Source: Apostichopus japonicus
Lineage: Eukaryota > Echinodermata > Holothuroidea > Aspidochirotida > Stichopodidae
Reading direction: 5' to 3'
DNA: 64,000 nucleotides
Assembly (NCBI RefSeq): GCF_037975245.1
Contig: NC_092564.1
Location: 17,843,984 to 17,907,983 of the forward strand
The stretch's first letter is position 1. Every line of letters begins with the position of its first letter. Under the pieces are notes generated by a model, which saw nothing but the letters and a program-made list of their open reading frames with translations, ran no database searches and was not told the DNA's origin. The translations under genes were made by a program, and so were the position numbers. Shown one piece after another: positions 24,201 through 37,100 of this stretch.

Positions 24201-26200
24201 AACTGGCATGATGACAACAGTTGTGGCGGTTCACAACTACAATTTCAACTACTGTAACCAATTATGAGGAAATAAGTTCGCGTATGACCTTAAAGATCAC
24301 CAGTCGTACAGGGCAAAGCTGTCGCAAGGAGTGTGCTCATCGGTTGTATGACTATGGGTATTGATGACTATCATAATCTAGGTCACAATGGTCAAGTCAA
24401 GTCGTGTTCATTCAGGCAGTGTGCTGCTGGCTCAATAGAAAGTGATGGTAAAGAGTCTTACAATGGAAAACACTGAATCAGACGGTCTGGAATCATGTGA
24501 CCAAAGGAAACTACGACTCCAAGGTCAAATCCTCTGGCATCTTCAATGATTGGCCAGTGACGAACAGGAAGCCCTTCCTCATGGCAATATTTAACAACCG
24601 GGGTAATCTGTAGCTTCTTTTGTCCTCGTGTTCTCACTATCTGCAATAATAAAATGGGATTCACCATAAATGAGCGAGCTGGCAATGAGTGGATTTGACA
24701 ACACTGCATATTTACTGTATTTACAAAGATTTATCAACAGCATACTAAATATTATGCTTGTCAACACACTGAAAATGATAGTTACATTCGTCATCGACAA
24801 AACTATAGGCAAATTCGCTTGAACATGCATCATAAGGGTATACGGTGTACACACTGACTTTCATGTAGACAATTTTTAAAAGCTGCATGGATTTAAACTC
24901 ACCTTTGGTTCTGATGAGACAACATTCAGGTTGGTTATGAGATCTCTTTCTTTGCTATGAAAAGTAGGGAAAAAAGCAGTTAACACAGTTTGGTACAGCA
25001 AACAGTCTATTAAGTTTTTCATCATCAATATTGTCTGAATCTGTAGAAAATGGTATAATGGTCATTCATGCTAGTTCAGCACCACCCTTTAAGCTAGGGT
25101 TACCATATGTCCTGATCAATCCAGATTGTCCCATTTTTTAAATGAAAAATTTAGTTCCATCTGCAAATTTAACTGTCCCCATGCATCTTCTAAAGGTTTT
25201 TGTGACGTTACAAAATGTCACTATATTTATAACATTACGCAAACTTGAATACAGTACTTAGGTAGCCTACATGTTTTCTGCATGCCATGGTGGAACTCAG
25301 TGTGTCTTAATTTTCAAACAAAGAAGTTAATGGTTCACTCTTCTCAAATTGGATTCCCTTACTGCTGCTGTACTTTTAATGAACTAATGTATCTCCTCAG
25401 TTGCCTGGAAATAACAGGACAGGATCTTTAAAGAGGTACTTTTAACAACTTAAAGCATGATAAAATTGGGCACTTTCCTGACCCGCCAATTCTAGTCAAG
25501 ACACTTCATATCGCTCCAATAATCTGCATGTGTAGCATCACACTGGCCACATTAAAGTTATTTTTATGACTGACTAAGAACCTGATTTAAGAATGGTCTA
25601 CATACTGTAGGCCTTTATTCTTTTCCATAAGTATGTATAAATATAAGTTAGAACAAACCCTATACTCTAGTTACAGGCTTCAAGTGAGTCAAATATTAAT
25701 TAGCAAGTTACTGTCATGAACCACACTTTCACCATTATATATTACACTATTCATACTGCAAAAGTGCCAAATCTAAGTTGTGTTTCACATTCATAACCCA
25801 TCATTTTTGCAATACAACTTACAAGATAGGCCTTAGTAATGACTATAAGGACAGTTATGTAGATCAGTGATAGCCTATAGGCCTAGTCCGACACATGGTA
25901 AATTAAGCCACAGGCTTATGGTTACGGTTTCATAACAACAGGTGGTAAAGAAAGTCGGTTTAGGCCTAATCTGGGTAAGATAGCCTAACACAGTAACAGA
26001 AAATATATATCTTTCTCGTACAACAGGCTGTTCATTGCTTGCAAATGGGCCAGAGAAAACTGGTCGTTTCCAAAAAACATCACGCTGTAATTGCCATGAG
26101 AGTTCACGTTTCCCGAGACCCAACGTATGTTGTTCTTCCAAACAATGTTAGAAAATATCAGCTTCATTGCTGCATATCTAATGTTATTGAATGCAACCAT
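18220..26200 (-). CDS. MTFMT: Mitochondrial methionyl-tRNA formyltransferase (10 exons, complete)
   Basis: The enzyme transfers a formyl group from 10-formyl-THF to Met-tRNA(Met) for mitochondrial translation initiation. Exons in transcript order: 26200-26022, 24954-24903, 24640-24462, 23896-23774, 23645-23543, 22793-22718, 21808-21720, 20574-20490, 19313-19237, 18342-18220. All junctions are GT-AG, all phases agree, total 1086 nt or 361 aa (human about 389). The N-terminus is basic and hydrophobic, fitting a mitochondrial presequence. [10 protein letters not shown] starts the Rossmann-like fold. Exon 4 has [12 protein letters not shown] with the catalytic pair Asn 141 and His 143, then TGVTIMQI. 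The exon 4/5 junction creates RFDVGP with Asp 180, the position of the third catalytic residue. Exons 7-10 form the C-terminal domain ([31 protein letters not shown]). The start ATG follows an in-frame TGA at about 26231. The stop TAG lies in satellite-like sequence. Confidence 0.95.
19690..19910 (+). repeat. Dispersed repeat family A, copy 2
   Basis: In MTFMT intron 8. It shares GCTAGGCATTTTCAAAA, TTTCCTGGGA, AATTTGAGCATGGGTGACCA and TTTCTAGCATCTTTGGGGCC with the other family A copies. No terminal inverted repeat or coding capacity is visible. Confidence 0.6.
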
Positions 26201-28150
26201 CTTTTCGCTCAGATGTTTCGCAGAAGTGGGTCACGTATTTTGATTAACCAAATGTAAACGAAGCCGCACCTCTGTATTATAACATGTATTGAGAAACTAA
26301 GACATCATCCGAGGTGATCAGGTCTTACGAAAGAAGTAAGTTTTTTTACTTCAAAAACGAACTTTCAATCAACCCGAAAGGTAAAACTTACACAGAATGC
26401 TTTCTTGTTGTAAGGAATAAGATGGGGTGTTTGGATTCGATGTTCAAGTACTTTTTAAATGGAAGAAGCGACCTCCGTGACTGTAAATAATAAATATAAA
26501 CAAATGTAATTTAGGCCCTAACGTAAGCCTAGGGTTAAGTTAGTAATACTATGTAATACAACGAGTGATACTTACGTAGGCCAATGCCTACGTTATCGCA
26601 AGTAAATTGTGACTTTTGTAAGACTAACCCATTATTTAAGACAAAGGTATTCTACTGACACTGTGACTTGGTGTTGAAAAACAGTAACGGAACTAGGCCT
26701 TCACCCTGTTTCCCCAGCTATTGAGTGCTAGGCCTAGGCCTTAAGTAGACAACGAAATGTCTTACTGGTAATGGTATTGTTTACATAGGCTAGTGCCTGG
26801 GAATTTGCCTAAATTGGGTAAAATGTTTGTAGGCCTAGGCTAGGCCTCATATTAACTTTTAGTCTTTCAAGCTTGCACTTTTTGTAGCCACTTCAAAAAC
26901 TGACTTTCCAAATGCACTGCTCAAAGCTAGTTTTCAAGAAAGTAAAAACCACAGAATCCAGAATCTTCTTCCAAGCACTTGTTGTGAGGGAAAACAGCTG
27001 TGCAAAAAAACTAGGTAGTCTATTGTGTTGCAGCAACTAATAAATACTTGTTTCTAATTGATGGTAAGGGCTAAGCACTTACTAACAATTGTGGTATTTT
27101 ATGGAAGAGGAGTGCATCACTATGAATCCCTCAGTTACCTCAGCTTTCTGATATTTGTTAAATGTCCAGCTTTATAAAATGACATTCTCTCTTAAAACTG
27201 CATTGTAATACTGCACACCATGGTGTTCACTAATGCTGGGCTCATCATCTCATTTCGAAATCAAATAAACATGTATGTCAGATTATGCTGTGCACATGAA
27301 ATATGCTGAACATTTTTCTGGGGGTTCATCCAGGGACATGATATTGAAGTTATCCCCCTCATCATCATGTTGACATCAATGGGGTGGATCTACACTGTAC
27401 AGTATGTGTACTATAGTAAAGGTAACTGGAAGTTATAATACATTACCTCTGTCTAATTAACTTTGTTAAAATGCCAAATGTTCATCTTGGAAATTTAGTT
27501 ATTTCACTAGACCATATGCAGAATTCTGTTTGCCTATCTTGTCACCATAGAATAATACCTAAACAGGGTTGCAATACTCATTTGAGTGCAATACTCATGC
27601 TCAGTGGTTAACGCCAGTGCCTCCCAATCATAAGGTCCCCAGTTCGAGTCACTCCAAGATTAATATTTATGGTCCAGTTACAGAGTTGTTGACAATTGAC
27701 AATTCATAATCATGGACGTTAAATATGAAAATAAGAGACTGACTTCGGTCAGCTTGCGGCTTTGATAAGCCAATGATGGTTCTTTGCGAGTTCCTGCTTG
27801 CAGGAGGATCTAAAATACATACATACATACAAATACATACATACATTTGATGGAACTAATTATCAATTTCATTAAATTTTCTCAAAATTTAATACTGCAC
27901 AGTTTATCATTCTTAAAAGGCTCTAGGTTATTTAATCAAACAGACTTCCTAGTCAATTTGTTTTGTTTCCTTTGATCTAAATTTACTTTTTAGCTGGAAA
28001 AGGGTTACCATACTGAATCTAGAGCTGCAAACAGTGCATAGTAACCTACTACAGTATGCTCCTGTAGCTGAAGTCTAAAACTATGCCACAGTAGGAGGCT
28101 GCATGGTTAATTAATCTCATATAAAGTACCATAACTTTCCTGATTAAGCA
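26201..28150. other. Divergent spacer between MTFMT and MOCOS
   Basis: The two genes are transcribed away from each other across ~1.95 kb. The region near 26500-26870 is rich in AGGCCTAGGC-type palindromes (for example 26731-26745 and 26830-26850). A SINE occupies 27590-27846. No TATA box or other promoter element can be named, but both promoters must lie here. Confidence 0.5.
27590..27846 (+). mobile_element. tRNA-derived SINE, copy 1
   Basis: The head carries a box A-like CTCAGTGGTTAACGCC and a box B-like AGTTCGAGTCACTCC. The body contains ACAGAGTTGTTGACAATTGAC, CAGCTTGCGGCTTTGATAAG and a small hairpin TCCTGCTTGCAGGA. The tail is a (CATA)n microsatellite. A matching inverted copy is at 60161-60393 and a 3' fragment at about 49566-49614, so this is a repeat family and not a functional tRNA gene. 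Confidence 0.85.
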
Positions 28151-31100
28151 ATGGATCCAAAACAAAGACTGCAAGAATTTCCGCAGCTCTCGGGTGAGTT
28201 CTGTTTGATTTTTCATTCCCTTGGAGGAATACAGTAAGCTCCTTCAATTTATAGGAATAATTAGCAGCATGATAGCGGTAAATACTGTTATTCTTACACT
28301 CCTGTGCACTCGTCAAGAAGTTGTCTGCTACTGCCGCCTTCCCCGTTGTCCAATATCAGAAAATTTTCGGTAATATTGAGACATTTTGAATTTGTTGTTA
28401 TGTACAGTACAACTGTACAAGAACAAGATTCGAGCAATACCATCGCATTCAACTTTAAAATCCTCTGCTTACTTTGATCATCATGAGGCAGTTCTGTGTA
28501 CTTCTTGCGTATATTTAACGAATCAAACATACTCAAATAGTATACTTGTACTCGGATTCAAATTATTAATTGCTCGGACTCTGGTACTCGGACTCTGGTA
28601 CTCGAACTCTGGTACTCGGATCCTAAAATGCAGGACTCAGACTTTGGTACTGTACTTGGTAAATGTAAACCTCGAGTACTCTGTATCTGGATGAAAGTAC
28701 CATGACTACAGCATTGGTACTGGTTGGTGGTCTGTGATGTACTGTAATGAGAGTAGGGTAGCTGACCTAGAAAAGATGTACTCTTTCTAATTATAACTTC
28801 TTGTTGATTTGAACTTCAAACTTGATACTTTTTGAATGTTTGCTTACAGTAGATGTCATTGACATTGATACAAAATGTCAATGTCTGATTTAAGAATTTT
28901 GCCAAAGTGTGACTTTTATTTGTAGAAATATTAGTTCAATTTTAATGAAACCTCCAAAATATTTTCAGTTGTTGAATTGCTATATGATGTCTTCATTCAC
29001 TTTGCTGTTGCCTAAATGCATTCACAAAATAGTACTGACTTTGAAATATTCATATGTATACAAAATGCTAAGAGGTTTTCACCTAAAGATGCAGAAAATT
29101 ACCAGTATTTTTTATAAAGCAATTCACTTCAGCTACCAGAATATCCAGTGTAATCTGTGTTGCTTATAGGTACAGTACAGTAGGTGTGCTCAGAAAGTGA
29201 TAGAAACTTTGCACAATACATAAAACACACATTAATTTGAATACTACTTGGCCCAAAATGAGAATTTTTGATGTGAAAACAAAGTAGGAAAAAAAGGAAC
29301 TACATAGTACATATTCACTGTCAGTATTTTTTATATTTTTTACTATGTTTACTATTTTTTCCCCCACAGACTATGTTTACCTTGATAACACTGGTACTAC
29401 CCTGTTTGCAAAAAGCCAGATTGATAAGTTTACCTCTGACCTTACAAGCAATCTCTATGGTAACCCTCACACTAGATGTCAAAGTAGTGAGCTGACGACA
29501 GACACCATTGATCAAGTTCGATCCAGGTAAAATACAGAATGCTGACCAATTCATTCTGACAATTCCTGTAATATTATATACACCTGTTTACATTGTGCAA
29601 GCAAAATGTGATTGAAACGCATGTTTTACCCTGTTAAAAGGATTTCCTTGTGGAAAACAATGTGAAGCTTGTATAGAATAGAAAAATATTCTTTACAGCT
29701 AGTTGAAAACCCCATCTCAATAGCTTACCTATAACTCCAGATATGGTTGATTGCATGAAATTGACTCTGACTGGCTAGCTAGGCCTTCGACTACACCAGG
29801 AGGTGACGCCATGGTTTTTGCCTAAAGATTCAGAAAAGTCTCAGAAATTTTGCTAAACAATCAACTTCAGCCACCAGACTAACCTTTTAAAGGGATTTTT
29901 AGATTGTCGATGATGTAGCACTTACAGTATCTTAAAAATAAAAATATTCCACACTGTTAGTTGGGACCCCCATTTCAGTAGCTCTTCCGTAACTCAAGAT
30001 ATAGCTTATGAAACCCATTTTGACAGGTTTATCCACTCCTTCCACCCCACCCACTCCCTGTAAAATTTCAGGAAGTAGGACACACAGTTGGTGGTCTGTG
30101 ATGTCATTATAGGACACACTCTTCAAAAGTTGACTGTTCTGAAAATTACCTTGGAATGTGATAAAGTTGCAAGCTTTACTGTAAACTCTTCCTCTGGGGC
30201 TAAAGTAAATGATTTACATGCAATAAAGAAAATGACAAATATTTCTTGTTTAATTTCCATGATGATTCCATTCACTCTGCTCTTGTAATAAATAAATAAA
30301 TAAACTCTTTCGGCTCGTAGAACCGACTGCTTTGTATTCATTGCACAGAGATCAGTAACTTGAGTTAACTCTGGAAGCGGAATGAAGTTTAGAGAATGCA
30401 AGCAGCTAATTTCACTGTATGGTTTTGACAAACAGACATACTCTATTGACATAGTGTTATATCCTATATTCTGTCCTGTGGCATATATATTTTTCTTCTT
30501 GTTTCCAGAATTCTCAGGTATTTTCACACCTCTCAGGATAGTCACTGCATCATATTCACATCTGGCTCTACAGGAGCTCTAAAGCTCCTCGCTGAAGGGT
30601 TTCCATGGTCACCCACCAAAGAGGCTTCAAGTCCAGATGAGAAAAACGATAGAGGAGTAGGAGGTGATCAAGCTGGAAGCATCTTTTGCTACCTTCAAGA
30701 TAATCATACATCGGTCGTCGGTATGAGAGAGGTCGCTACTGCAAATGGTGCTCGATCAGTGTGCTTATCACCGAATCAGATTAGCTCAGCACTCTCCCCT
30801 GATTCCATAACAAATCATGAATGCAATGGCCTCTCCGATAGCAATGCCGACCACTTGTTTGCTTATCCGGGGCAGAGCAACTTCTCTGGATGTAAATATC
30901 CTGCAAAGTGGACTGCTATGTGCAAAAATGGCCACCTGGATAAATTATTGGGTTGCCATGGAAACTGGTATGTGGCGTTGGACGCGGCATCGTTAGTGAG
31001 CACCTCCCCGCTCGACCTCAGCATATGTGAGGCCGATTTTGTCCCGTTGTCGTTCTACAAGATGTTTGGCTTTCCGACAGGATTAGGCGCACTGATCGCA

Positions 31101-34100
31101 AGAAAGGACGCTCTACCTATTCTCCGGAAGAGATATTTCGGTGGTGGTGCAGTCATGGCATACTCTGCAACCCAACCATTTTTCGTTCCTAGGAAATTAT
31201 TTCATGAATGGTAAGGTTTGACACTTAAATTTAAAAATGACGTTATATTTATAGTGGAGCAAACCTGAAAAGAGTAATCTTTGGATTGAAGTAGAAGTGT
31301 TTTGCATACCCATCTTTGTAATTGCCTATGAGGTGCTCTAGGCATGTCATATAAGCTTTCTTAGCTTTTGGTTGGGCTTGCAGATTTAACCAACATGGAC
31401 AGGGAGAGAGAATGAGAGATAGGGGGGGCAGGGTGGGTGGGTGTAGGAGGGAGCATAAAGTGCAGACTTGCCAACCAATCTGAATTGTCAGTATTTCATG
31501 TATATAATATGGAAAAATACATATGTATAAATTTTACTTATTTTAGTCTGGATTTTGAATGCATCCTTATTTCCCAAATTTTTCTAGAAATAATTTGGCT
31601 TCTTACAGTGTATCCTCAGACATGCCACTCCTACTTCCACATAACAGCTACATTGGATCTAAGAGTTAGGTCAAGAAATAACACATTGACTTAAATTACA
31701 ATCAGATGATCTCTCTAAGTGACAGTGAAATATCCAAACGTTTGTGTCTCAAAGATGAAAATCAAACATATGACTGGAATTTTATGTGAAGCTGTTGCAA
31801 CTGATCATTGAGGGTTTGAATGCATACATTTAATTTCAAGCTTTATATGTGGATAATTTCAGAACGATTTGTAGTATTTGAGTACTAATTATGGAGTATG
31901 AAATACTCAAGTTTTGGTCTCTTTGAGTACTGATCAGTGTTTTCCACACCTGGTATCTTTTATGGTGCCTCAGAGGGTATTAATCTGTCCCAGATGTTAT
32001 GTAGGAAAAAAGTAGCAGTAAATCAAAGAAAATGTTTAACACGGTATATGAAGCCATCCTTGAAGACTTTAGATTTTATATTCTGTCTAACAGGTTTGAA
32101 GATGGTACGCCACCCTTTCTGGACATAATTGCCGTAAGACATGGCCTTGATACCCTTGAATGTCTTGCCGGTAAGTCTAAACAACATTGAAAACTGATCA
32201 AGTTAGACTTACCTGAAGTTCCATTTTTAAATCCTAATAAAGTTAAAAAAATTCCTCCTAAGATTTCACTGAGGACTGTTTGATTATTATTTTTTTGAGG
32301 TACTGTTCGATGTATCAGGCTATACTTGGTCAGTCAGGAAACACAGACCTATTATATAACTCCCCCCTCCCCCCTTTATCTATCCTTTCTTGAACAATAA
32401 AAGCACAGAGATGATATTAAAAATTTACTCAGTTCAGTGTCCAAATTTTTCAACCTTTTGCAAATTTTAATCTTAATTTATTATGGTTCTTTTTTTCTTG
32501 GTTCCAGGTGGTATTTCATCGATTTCAGAGCATACCTTTTATCTTGCCAAATATACTTTTGACAATCTGAAGTCCCTGAGACACAGCAACGGAAAGGAAG
32601 TTGTGGAGTTTTATTGTAAAACAGATTACACTGACATAAACAAACAGGGACCAATCATATGTTTCAATGTACTAAATCCCAATGGAGAATATGTCGGCTA
32701 TGCCCAGGTAAGCGTGTATCATGTTGTATAAACCGTTATGTAGGCTACACAGATAATACGCAGCATCAGATGGAAAAAAATATGGTTGAGTGTTACAGCT
32801 TTGTAGTTGCATAGTCACAGTTAAGTATTACAGTACCATGTATATGATGCTAGGATGGTTACTGTTTTTTTGTGTCACTGGTGTACTGATGTGACACCTA
32901 CTCCCAAAACATGCACTTAATTTAGATTCTATCAGAGCACAGCCCTGGTGGGGTGTATTAAGCAGACTTAAAGTACAAGTACACCAGCACAGGAAATAAG
33001 TTTCTGTGTTCGAATTTTGGGTAGCATTTCTATAGTTCCTGTGTAGTATTTCTGCTATATATATCTTATCTTTTTAGTCCTTAACAGCTTTGTCAATCCT
33101 CAACAAATAAATGATGAAGTTCTTGGCATATTTGAACCGCTGTTGTTTTCTACTCCTTATCACGTATTAGTCACAGTTAAATGCATGGCAGGGTAAAATG
33201 ACACGATACCTAGATTTGAGCAATGTGAAGGGTAGACCAATTGAGTGCTCAGCCATCACAACAACCCGAATAGTGCAAGGTGAAGGACAGATTGTTTTCT
33301 GCGGGTTGGTTTGGAATCTTCCGTGAGAAGATTTGGACGGTGGGGGGTCATATCGAGAAGCCCTGTTTTTGGCACCATTAATGGAACAGGGGATCGATAC
33401 TAAAAACATCTGCTACTTAAGTCATATTTGCATCAGCAATTATTATGAAATCTGATAGTAACACATAGATTTGGAAAACAACGAATTTAAATGAAACGTG
33501 GGATTCTTTGTTCTTCATTGAACTTACTGGTTATTACACACTTATTAGTAGCAACCAAACAGTAACCACATACAGTATACAGTATCTAGCTTCTAGAGAG
33601 GTGGATGCATGTATACTGTAATACATCCAGTTAATATGTGTGAATATCACTTGGTGTCTGTATGGGGGACACAAAGTTACAACCAGACTCAACATGCAAT
33701 TATAACTGTAAGACAGTATCAGTTTATCAAACTTTTGAAACAGGAAACATCCGTAATTTTGCACTACACTCCCAGATATGTTTTATAGTTTCAGAAATTA
33801 GCAGCTCTTTACAAGATCCAATTAAGGACAGGTTGCTTCTGCAACATTGGTGCTTGTCAGTTATTTCTGGGACTTACTGACGAAGAAATTCAAGCAAATT
33901 ATGAGGTAAGCGTTGATAATAGTATACACAAAAACTTGAACCTTGAAGGGTCTGAAATACTTGGAAATAATATATTGTAGCTTTGTCATCAGTAGAATTA
34001 ACTAAATTTATAATTATCCTAAGGTTCGTTGGTTAGTCAGCTGTCAAGTTTGTTTTCTTGTTTGTGTGTTTGTTTATTTGTTTGTTTGTTTAATATGTGT

Positions 34101-37100
34101 TAAAATCATAGCTCTAATATTATATGGTTCTGTGGACTGTATTAACTAGTTTCATAAAGCTTGTAGGCCTCATAAGTACTGTCTGCTAACTGAACTTTGT
34201 CCACCTAATGTTTAAGGTAACTTCAAGTGAACTTATTCCTCCAAAACAGAGAGGCTACTTGTTGCCCAGTTTAACATTACTAAAGTTTTTGCTGTATCAA
34301 CATCGAACATATTGAAGAAGCGACACATATCATATATCGACCATGTATTTTGATCAACAGCACAATTTCCCCTCCATCATATAAGCAAGCAAGCACACAT
34401 ACACTCACACACACCATAGGAGTGTTTTACATTCAGACTGAGGACCCCATTGTTTTTTCCATTGTTCAAATAGACATACGCTAACCTTAACAATACCCCT
34501 GAACAAAAGAATTCATCCGAGGACATTTTTGGGAATTCTTTTTGAAATGACAGTCTGAGGACTTGGAATTCCTTTGTTCAAGTCCTCAGTCAAAATACAA
34601 AAACAGGTGCACACCTGCAGGCTGCAGTAGTTACAGATTCACCTGACTGAAGATCTGCATGGACCCTGTTTAATCCTTCCAAATTGACAAAAGTTGAGCA
34701 ATATTCTGCGAGTTAACACTGTAACAAGATTGCAAAGCATTGTCTTTCTCAATCTCTCCATCAGGCCGGTCATGTTTGTGGGGACGATATCGATATCATC
34801 AACGGTAAACCGAGCGGCGCCGTCAGAATTTCTTTCGGTTACATGTCTTTGAAGGCCGATGCGGACGTGTTTCTAAACTTTATGAGAGATAATTTTGTAG
34901 ACTTCAAGCTGTACAAAGACATACGGAAGAGCACGACACATACGGAAAGAGAAAATTCTTTGGATGAGAACCAGACTGGCAGACAGTTCACCAGAGCAAA
35001 GCTTTCTCAGATTTGCTTGTATCCTATCAAATCATGTGCAGCAATGAAGGTATGCCTATTCATATATTATATGTAATCATAGTTTATTCCTGTATGAATT
35101 TCTAACAGATTTTATGAAATGCTTACTGACCAATAATATTTTGCGATGTACTTTTCGACAGAAAAACTCAAACATTCATGTATGTCATTACTGTGATTAA
35201 GAGATAAAACATGTACAGAATTAATATCTAAAAATCAATGCAGTAAATTATGCTAATAGGTGTATTATCTTGTGAGTACTTTAAAATGGTTTAAAGGGAA
35301 ATCCAAAATGAATAGATTGTAAAGAGTCTTTCTTTAGCAAATCTGCTTTTTGTGCTGGGGAAGAATGCAAGTTCCTCTGCTCAGATGCAAATAACGGTAC
35401 GGGTTCAGTCGTCAGCCTGCAGAATGGTGGATTTGGAAGGAGGTGTGTAAGTGGGCATTGACCCCTAAGTGGAGGCCACAGTGCTAAAATGTTCCCAACT
35501 TTTTTGTCGGCTAGATATACATTGGAGTGCAAAGGTTTGGTGGAGACAGGTAACTCACCTTGTTCATAGAAAACCCAAACTAGTCCAGTTTTGGAGAGGG
35601 TTCTCTTCAGTTATTCTCAGAAACAGCATGTTTCATGCGAGCAGTTTAGACGTACAGTATATGCAACATAGTACCAAGTGTGTAAGTTTTAGTTATCTAC
35701 ATACTAGTTTATTCATGTTGTGTAGTACCGTCATTAAACCCCCGTAAACATTTTATACCCTGCACCATGGTGAACACATATCCGGTCGTAAATGTCTTGT
35801 CTTCGATAGCCACACCTCCGTATTTATTTACTGTTCAGAGATACTCTAAAATTTGTCATTAATGAAAACTGGTTTTCTTACTTTCTTTCTTTTTTTTCTT
35901 TTTTTTTAAATGAAATTGCTACAAATTTTAAAACCCAATGAAATAATTATGTTTCTCATTTAGGTTCCAAACTGGGAGATTGGACCGCAGGGTTTGATGT
36001 ATGACAGACAATGGATGATCGTAAGTGAAGCTGGTGTGTTCCTCAGTCAGAAGAGAGTTCCAAGGATGTGCTTGATCGAACCGACCATTGACCTGGAGAC
36101 CGGCCTCCTGACCATTAGTTCGCAAGGTCAGTTAGTACCTATGGGTAGGAATAGAGACTCCCAAAGGGAGATGTTAATACCAAGGTATCAAATCAAATGA
36201 TATTTTCTTAGAATGTAAATTTTTTTTTTTATGCTATCTGTTCCTACTGTTCGCACTTCCACCTATGGGGAACATTTATTGGTCCAACCAACAACAATAA
36301 TATAAGAATTTGTACAGCGCTTTTATCCAGTTAAAAAAACTGCTCAGAAGCGCTGCAGGAGCAAAGTACCCAAAATGGACACAACAGTTATTAAACAAAT
36401 GGATACGCATTCATGAATAAGAAAGTCTTGAGTTCTTTCTGGAAAGTTGACACATGCTGGATTGTTTTCAGATGTAAGGGGAGACTGTTCCAGAGCTGTG
36501 GAGCTGATCTAGCAAAGCAACGTTCCCCATAGGTGGAAGTGCGAACAGAAGGAACAGATAGCATATGTTGTACGCTTGAACAATGGTCTTAGGGATGGCA
36601 TAGCTTACTCCTTTGTTTGCAAGGTTGTGGGGCTGTCAGTGTGAAGGGACTCTCCTCACAGGGTCATTTTTATAGAAAAGTATCAATTTTAAAATTATTT
36701 ATTTTAAAGTGTTAGGTTTATTTAATTTATTATGATTTGTATGACTTCTCCTTTGTGTATCATTTTTTGCATGTGTTGTTTCTTGCACTGTAGATAAAAA
36801 TTTGACACAGCGCACCTGTACCTAACCCAACTCCCAGACATGCACGTTATCCCATCTACAGTACCTACCTTATTAAATGTTGTAGGGATCTAGCTCTAAT
36901 TGGCCTAAGCGGAACACAGTATACACACAGGTTGATACGCCATCTCCTTCACGCATGTCATCACTACGGTTACGTTGAAAATCATAAACTGCATGTCTTT
37001 ATTCGTCTATAAACTCTGGCACTCAAAATTAGAAATTACATGTCAAGATTTTCTCTTTTTTTTGTTATTTTAATTTGTAATGCAGGGATGGACCCAATTC

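Noticed and set aside
24591-24854. Minus-strand frame overlapping MTFMT exon 3
   Set aside because: Different frame from the conserved exon; it runs into the intron.
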